DNA of 64,000 nt from Bradyrhizobium icense (lineage in GTDB: Bacteria; Pseudomonadota; Alphaproteobacteria; Rhizobiales; Xanthobacteraceae), in the NCBI RefSeq assembly GCF_001693385.1, contig NZ_CP016428.1, positions 7,802,001 through 7,866,000 on the forward strand, written 5' to 3'. The notes below the pieces were generated by a model. The model had not been told where the DNA came from and made no database searches. It saw only the letters and a program-made list of their open reading frames with translations. A program made the position numbers and the translations under genes. Positions 60,922 through 64,000 of this stretch are shown here, in pieces (the first letter of the stretch is position 1; each line of letters starts with the position of its first letter).

Positions 60922-62145
60922 TCATTTCTTGACCAGCGGGCAGTTGCCCTCGCTCTCGGGACGAAACGCCTGGTCGCCCGGAATAGTAGCGACGACCTTC
61001 AGCAGGTCCCATTTCGAGCTGGATTCGTCAGGCTTCTTCACCTCGAGCAGAAACAGCGGATGAATCTTACGCCCGTCTGCGCGGATGGTTCCCTTGCCGA
61101 ACAGCGGATCGTCGGTCGGCATCGCCTTCATCGCCGCGACAACGGCCTTGCCGTCGGTGGCGCCGCCGACCTTGTCGACGGCCTTCAGATAATGCAGCAC
61201 CGAAGCATAGACGCCGGCCTGCATGTCGTTTGGATAATTCTTTTGCGGATGGCGTTCGGCGAACCGTTTTGCAAAAGCGCGCGTGCCGTCGTTCAAATCC
61301 CAGTAGTACGGATTCATGATCTGCGCGCCCTGCGCCGCCTTCAGGCCGAGCGCGGGAATGCCGTTCATGCCGAGGATCAATCCGACCAGCTTCTGCTTCT
61401 GCGTCAGCCCGAACTCCGCCGCCTGCTTGATCGAGGTGATGGTGTCGTCGCCGGCATTCGCCACGCCGACGATGTCGGCACCCGAAGCCTGCGCCTGCAA
61501 CAAGAAGGAAGCATAATCGGCGGTGCCGAGCGGATGGCGCACGGCGCCGAGCACCTCGCCGCCGGAGGCCTTGACGCCTTCCATCGCCTGCTTCTCCAAA
61601 TCGTGGCCGAAGGCGTAGTCGGCGGTCAGGAAGAACCATTTCTTGCCACCTTGGGCGACCACCGCTTTGCCGAGACCGCGACCATAGGCATAGGTATCGT
61701 AGGTCCAGTGCACGGTATTCGGCGTGCATTTCTCGCCGGTGAGAAGCGCGGTGCCGGCGCCCGAGCCGATGAAGACCTTGTTCTTCTGCTCGCTCATATT
61801 GGCAACCGCGAGCGCAATCGCCGAGTTCGGCAGGTCGAAGATGGCGTCGATGCTTTCGGTATCGTACCAGCGCCGCGCGATGCCGACGCCGACGTCGGTC
61901 TTGTTCTGATGATCGGCGGTGATGACGTCGACCGGTTTGCTGGCAGCCTTGCCGCCATAATCCTCCACGGCCATCTGCGCGGCGATGACCGAGCCGATGC
62001 CCTGGTACGTCGAAAACACGCCCGATTGGTCGTTGAGCACGCCGATCCGGACGCGGTCGTGGGCTTGGGCTTGGCCGTGGGCAGCGCCGGCAAACATGCC
62101 GCCGAGCGCGGCAACGAGCATTCCTGTGCGAAAAAACGGTCGCAT
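60922..62145 (-). CDS. ABC transporter substrate-binding protein (stand-alone), copy 2
   Basis: A 407-residue exported protein (signal then AHDRVRIGVLNDQSGVFSTYQGIGSVIAAQMAVEDYGG), a paralog of the protein at 57199. FIGSGAGTALLTGEKCTPNTVHWTYDTYAYGRGLGKAVV lines the ligand site. No permease gene is near. It is divergent from a marR gene, with a perfect palindrome in between, and close to feruloyl-CoA synthase. A hydroxycinnamate ligand, as for the CouP protein of Rhodopseudomonas, is a reasonable guess. Confidence 0.87.
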   Translation of the reverse strand: MRPFFRTGMLVAALGGMFAGAAHGQAQAHDRVRIGVLNDQSGVFSTYQGIGSVIAAQMAVEDYGGKAASKPVDVITADHQNKTDVGVGIARRWYDTESIDAIFDLPNSAIALAVANMSEQKNKVFIGSGAGTALLTGEKCTPNTVHWTYDTYAYGRGLGKAVVAQGGKKWFFLTADYAFGHDLEKQAMEGVKASGGEVLGAVRHPLGTADYASFLLQAQASGADIVGVANAGDDTITSIKQAAEFGLTQKQKLVGLILGMNGIPALGLKAAQGAQIMNPYYWDLNDGTRAFAKRFAERHPQKNYPNDMQAGVYASVLHYLKAVDKVGGATDGKAVVAAMKAMPTDDPLFGKGTIRADGRKIHPLFLLEVKKPDESSSKWDLLKVVATIPGDQAFRPESEGNCPLVKK

Positions 62146-62193
62146 GCATTCCCTCCTGTATGGAAAAGGCGGTCTTCGCGACCACTTCGAAAT

Positions 62194-62212
62194 TACTTAT
62201 AACTTATAAGTA
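62194..62212. promoter_or_regulatory. 19-base palindromic operator between binding-protein and marR genes
   Basis: TACTTATAACTTATAAGTA is a perfect 9-1-9 palindrome. It lies 48 bases from the binding-protein start and 45 bases from the marR start, the expected place for an autoregulated MarR site controlling both. Confidence 0.72.
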
Positions 62213-62257
62213 TTTTGAGGATTGTCAATTCACGTGGTGCCGTGCGAGCTATTGCCC

Positions 62258-62785
62258 ATGGGAAGAATCGCCAAAGTTTCGACGCGCAAGGGCAACGGGT
62301 CGGCCAGACCGGCCGAGCCGGACTCGGCGCGAAAGCTCGATCTCACCGCGCTGCAGCAGACGCCGGGATTCATGATCCGGATCCTGCAGTTGGAGAACTT
62401 CGAGGCGTTTTATCCCTATTTCGAGTCCTTGAAACTTTCGCCGCTTGAATATGCCATCCTGGTTACGGTGCGGGACAACAAGACGGTGACGCAGAGCGAA
62501 CTAGCCGCCGTGTTGAAAATGCAGCTCCCAAACCTCGTGAAAATCCTGTCACAGATGGAGGAGACCGGCATCTTGAAGCGGAAGCGATCCGTGCGGGACA
62601 AGCGCGCGGTCGAGCTCAGCCTCAGCACTGCGGGCGAGAGGCGCGCTGACGAGGCCAGCCGGCTTGGCGAGAGCTTTAATGCGCAGACGCTTTCCGCGCT
62701 CAGCAAGAGCGAGCAGACCGCATTTCTCCAGATGCTGGTGCGGCTGGTCGAGGCGCACAAGCACGCGGCGTCCCGAGGCGCCTAG
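62258..62785 (+). CDS. MarR family regulator next to feruloyl-CoA synthase
   Basis: A 175-residue winged-helix regulator: FMIRILQLENFEAFYPYFESLKLSPLEYAILVTVRDNKTVTQSELAAVLKMQLPNLVKILSQMEETGILKRKRSVRDKRAVELSLSTAG. ATG 62258 is chosen because it gives a short basic N-tail; an upstream ATG at 62222 is possible but would overlap the promoter. Its end is four bases from the converging feruloyl-CoA synthase. It may sense a hydroxycinnamoyl-CoA, as CouR does in Rhodopseudomonas, but that is inference from context. Confidence 0.85.
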   Translation: MGRIAKVSTRKGNGSARPAEPDSARKLDLTALQQTPGFMIRILQLENFEAFYPYFESLKLSPLEYAILVTVRDNKTVTQSELAAVLKMQLPNLVKILSQMEETGILKRKRSVRDKRAVELSLSTAGERRADEASRLGESFNAQTLSALSKSEQTAFLQMLVRLVEAHKHAASRGA

Positions 62786-62789
62786 CGTT

Positions 62790-64000
62790 TCAGCCGGCGC
62801 AGGCGATCCATTCGGCCGAGGCGTCGTCGTCCAGTGTTGCCACTGCGCTCGCGCGCCGCGTCAACACGGCGCGCTGATTGATATAGCCCTTGTCGGTGAT
62901 CTCGCCGCCGTCAACCGAGGCTGGCTCCGCCAATAGTAGCGCCCGCGTCGCGTGGCCGGACGAGTGGCCGCTCTGCGCCTTCAGTTTCGCAAGGCCCTGC
63001 GCGATTGCGCTACGAACCTTCTCGTGACCGATCACGTCCTTCGCGTCGGTAGTGTCGGGCAAGCCGGCATGTGCACGGCAGGCCGCGATGTTCGGAAACA
63101 CCAGGAAGCGAACCTCGTCGCCGCCATGGCCGGTCACGACAATGTCCTGCGCCAGCGGCGCCAGCGCGGCGATGCCGGCGACGCGCAAGGTGCCGACGCT
63201 GACCCAGGTGCCGGAATTGAGCTTGAAGTCCTCCGCGACGCGGCCGTCGAAGAACAGCCCGAGTTCGGGACGCGCCGGATCGGCAAAGGTCACGGCATCG
63301 CCGATCAGGTAATAGCCTTCGGCATCGAACGCCTGCGCGGTCAATTCCGGCGCCTTCCAGTAACCGGGCGTGACATTCGGGCCGCGCACGCGCACCTCCA
63401 GCTTGTCGCCCGAGGGTACCAGCTTCAACTCGGTGCCCGGGATCGGCACGCCGATATTGCCGGAGCGTTTGGCCTGGAAATGGCAATCGGTGGCGAGCGG
63501 CGAGGTTTCGGTCGAGCCCCAGGCCGACACCATCGGCAACGCACGGTCGACGGTCTGGATTGAGAGTTCTTCCAACGCGTCCCAGAGATTCTGCGGCAAC
63601 GCAGCGCCGGCGTAGAAAGCGAACTTCACCTCGCTGAAGAACTTTCTCCGCAACTCGTCGTCGCCGCGCAGCGCCGCGATCAACATGTCAAAACCGCGCG
63701 GCACATTGAAATAAACGGTCGGCATCACGCTGCGCAGGTTGGCGAGCGAGGTCGCGAACAATCCGGGCGCCGGCTTGCCGCCGTCGACATAGAGCGTGCC
63801 GCCGTTGCGCAGCACCAGATTGAAATTGTGGTTGGCACCGAAGGTGTGGCTCCACGGTAGCCAGTCGAGGATCACGAGATCCTCGCGGCCATCTTCGAGG
63901 AATGTCCAGGTCTGCGCCTTGGCCTGCTGGCTCGATGTCAGCATGCGCTGGGTGTTGATCACGGCCTTCGGCGTTCCGGTCGAACCTGACGTAAACAGGA
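62790..64000 (-). CDS. feruloyl-CoA synthase, C-terminal part (cut by window end)
   Basis: The frame is open to the window edge. At the start of the visible part FTSGSTGTPKAVINTQRML is the adenylating-enzyme P-loop, so about the first third is missing. SMLTSSQQAKAQTWTFL-like sequence, LDWLPWSHTFGANHNFNLVLRNGGTLYVDGGKP, AWGSTETSPLATDCHF and GLFFDGRVAEDFKLNSGTWVSVG are characteristic of feruloyl-CoA synthases, which activate ferulate and related hydroxycinnamates with ATP and CoA. It converges with a marR gene. Confidence 0.9.
   Translation of the reverse strand, partial: LFTSGSTGTPKAVINTQRMLTSSQQAKAQTWTFLEDGREDLVILDWLPWSHTFGANHNFNLVLRNGGTLYVDGGKPAPGLFATSLANLRSVMPTVYFNVPRGFDMLIAALRGDDELRRKFFSEVKFAFYAGAALPQNLWDALEELSIQTVDRALPMVSAWGSTETSPLATDCHFQAKRSGNIGVPIPGTELKLVPSGDKLEVRVRGPNVTPGYWKAPELTAQAFDAEGYYLIGDAVTFADPARPELGLFFDGRVAEDFKLNSGTWVSVGTLRVAGIAALAPLAQDIVVTGHGGDEVRFLVFPNIAACRAHAGLPDTTDAKDVIGHEKVRSAIAQGLAKLKAQSGHSSGHATRALLLAEPASVDGGEITDKGYINQRAVLTRRASAVATLDDDASAEWIACAG

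Overview
The window looks like chromosomal DNA of a high-GC alphaproteobacterium of the Bradyrhizobium/Rhodopseudomonas group. The support is the gcrA gene with CcrM-type GANTC sites, a SAM-II riboswitch in front of metZ, a pst-pho operon with a Pho box, and a large set of aromatic-acid genes (box pathway, pobA, a CYP199A-type P450, feruloyl-CoA synthase). Several families of REP/MITE-like intergenic palindromes also recur. No rRNA, tRNA, integrase, transposase or CRISPR array was seen.

Layout. 1-4.7 kb: the end of a sorbosone dehydrogenase-like gene, a membrane acyltransferase, a DevC/DevA-type ABC exporter without its fusion protein, and an HSL-type esterase. 4.7-10.3 kb: dCTP deaminase, the riboswitch-controlled metZ, and an OpgC-SGNH-SGNH operon. 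10.6-16.4 kb: apaG, hslO, argF-argD, gcrA and phoB. 16.5-28.9 kb: phoU-pstBACS and phoR. Between pstS and phoR lies a roughly 6 kb copper island flanked by two copies of the 3' end of phoR. It carries two small exported Cys motif/Pro-tail proteins, a trypsin-like protease, a Tat-exported multicopper oxidase, a DUF411 protein, a TlpA-like thioredoxin, a Met-rich peptide and a SCO protein. 29-34 kb: a UPF0104 membrane protein, an OmpA/BON protein, a polysaccharide deacetylase and an SDR.

34.4-64 kb is an aromatic catabolism supercluster. It holds a benzoyl-CoA epoxidation (box) operon with divergent boxR; an IclR regulator divergent from a Rieske oxygenase, a glutamine-synthetase-like enzyme and pobA; a complete Liv-type ABC transporter; an ECF sigma factor; NDH-2; a tannase/feruloyl esterase; two stand-alone periplasmic binding proteins; a CYP199A-type P450 with its ferredoxin and a MarR regulator; and a second MarR next to feruloyl-CoA synthase (cut by the window end). 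Benzoate would enter through the ligase and BoxBC. Methoxybenzoates demethylated by the P450 would give 4-hydroxybenzoate for PobA. Hydroxycinnamates would enter through feruloyl-CoA synthase.

The observation most worth testing is the copper island. The small protein at 23392-23739 lies directly upstream of the multicopper oxidase. It has an export signal, a C-x3-C motif and a PPDPYPPRP tail, and a strong RNA hairpin starts 3 nt after its stop codon. This matches the CutF/CutO export-coupled translational copper switch known from Rhodobacter capsulatus. A second paralog sits upstream of a serine protease instead.
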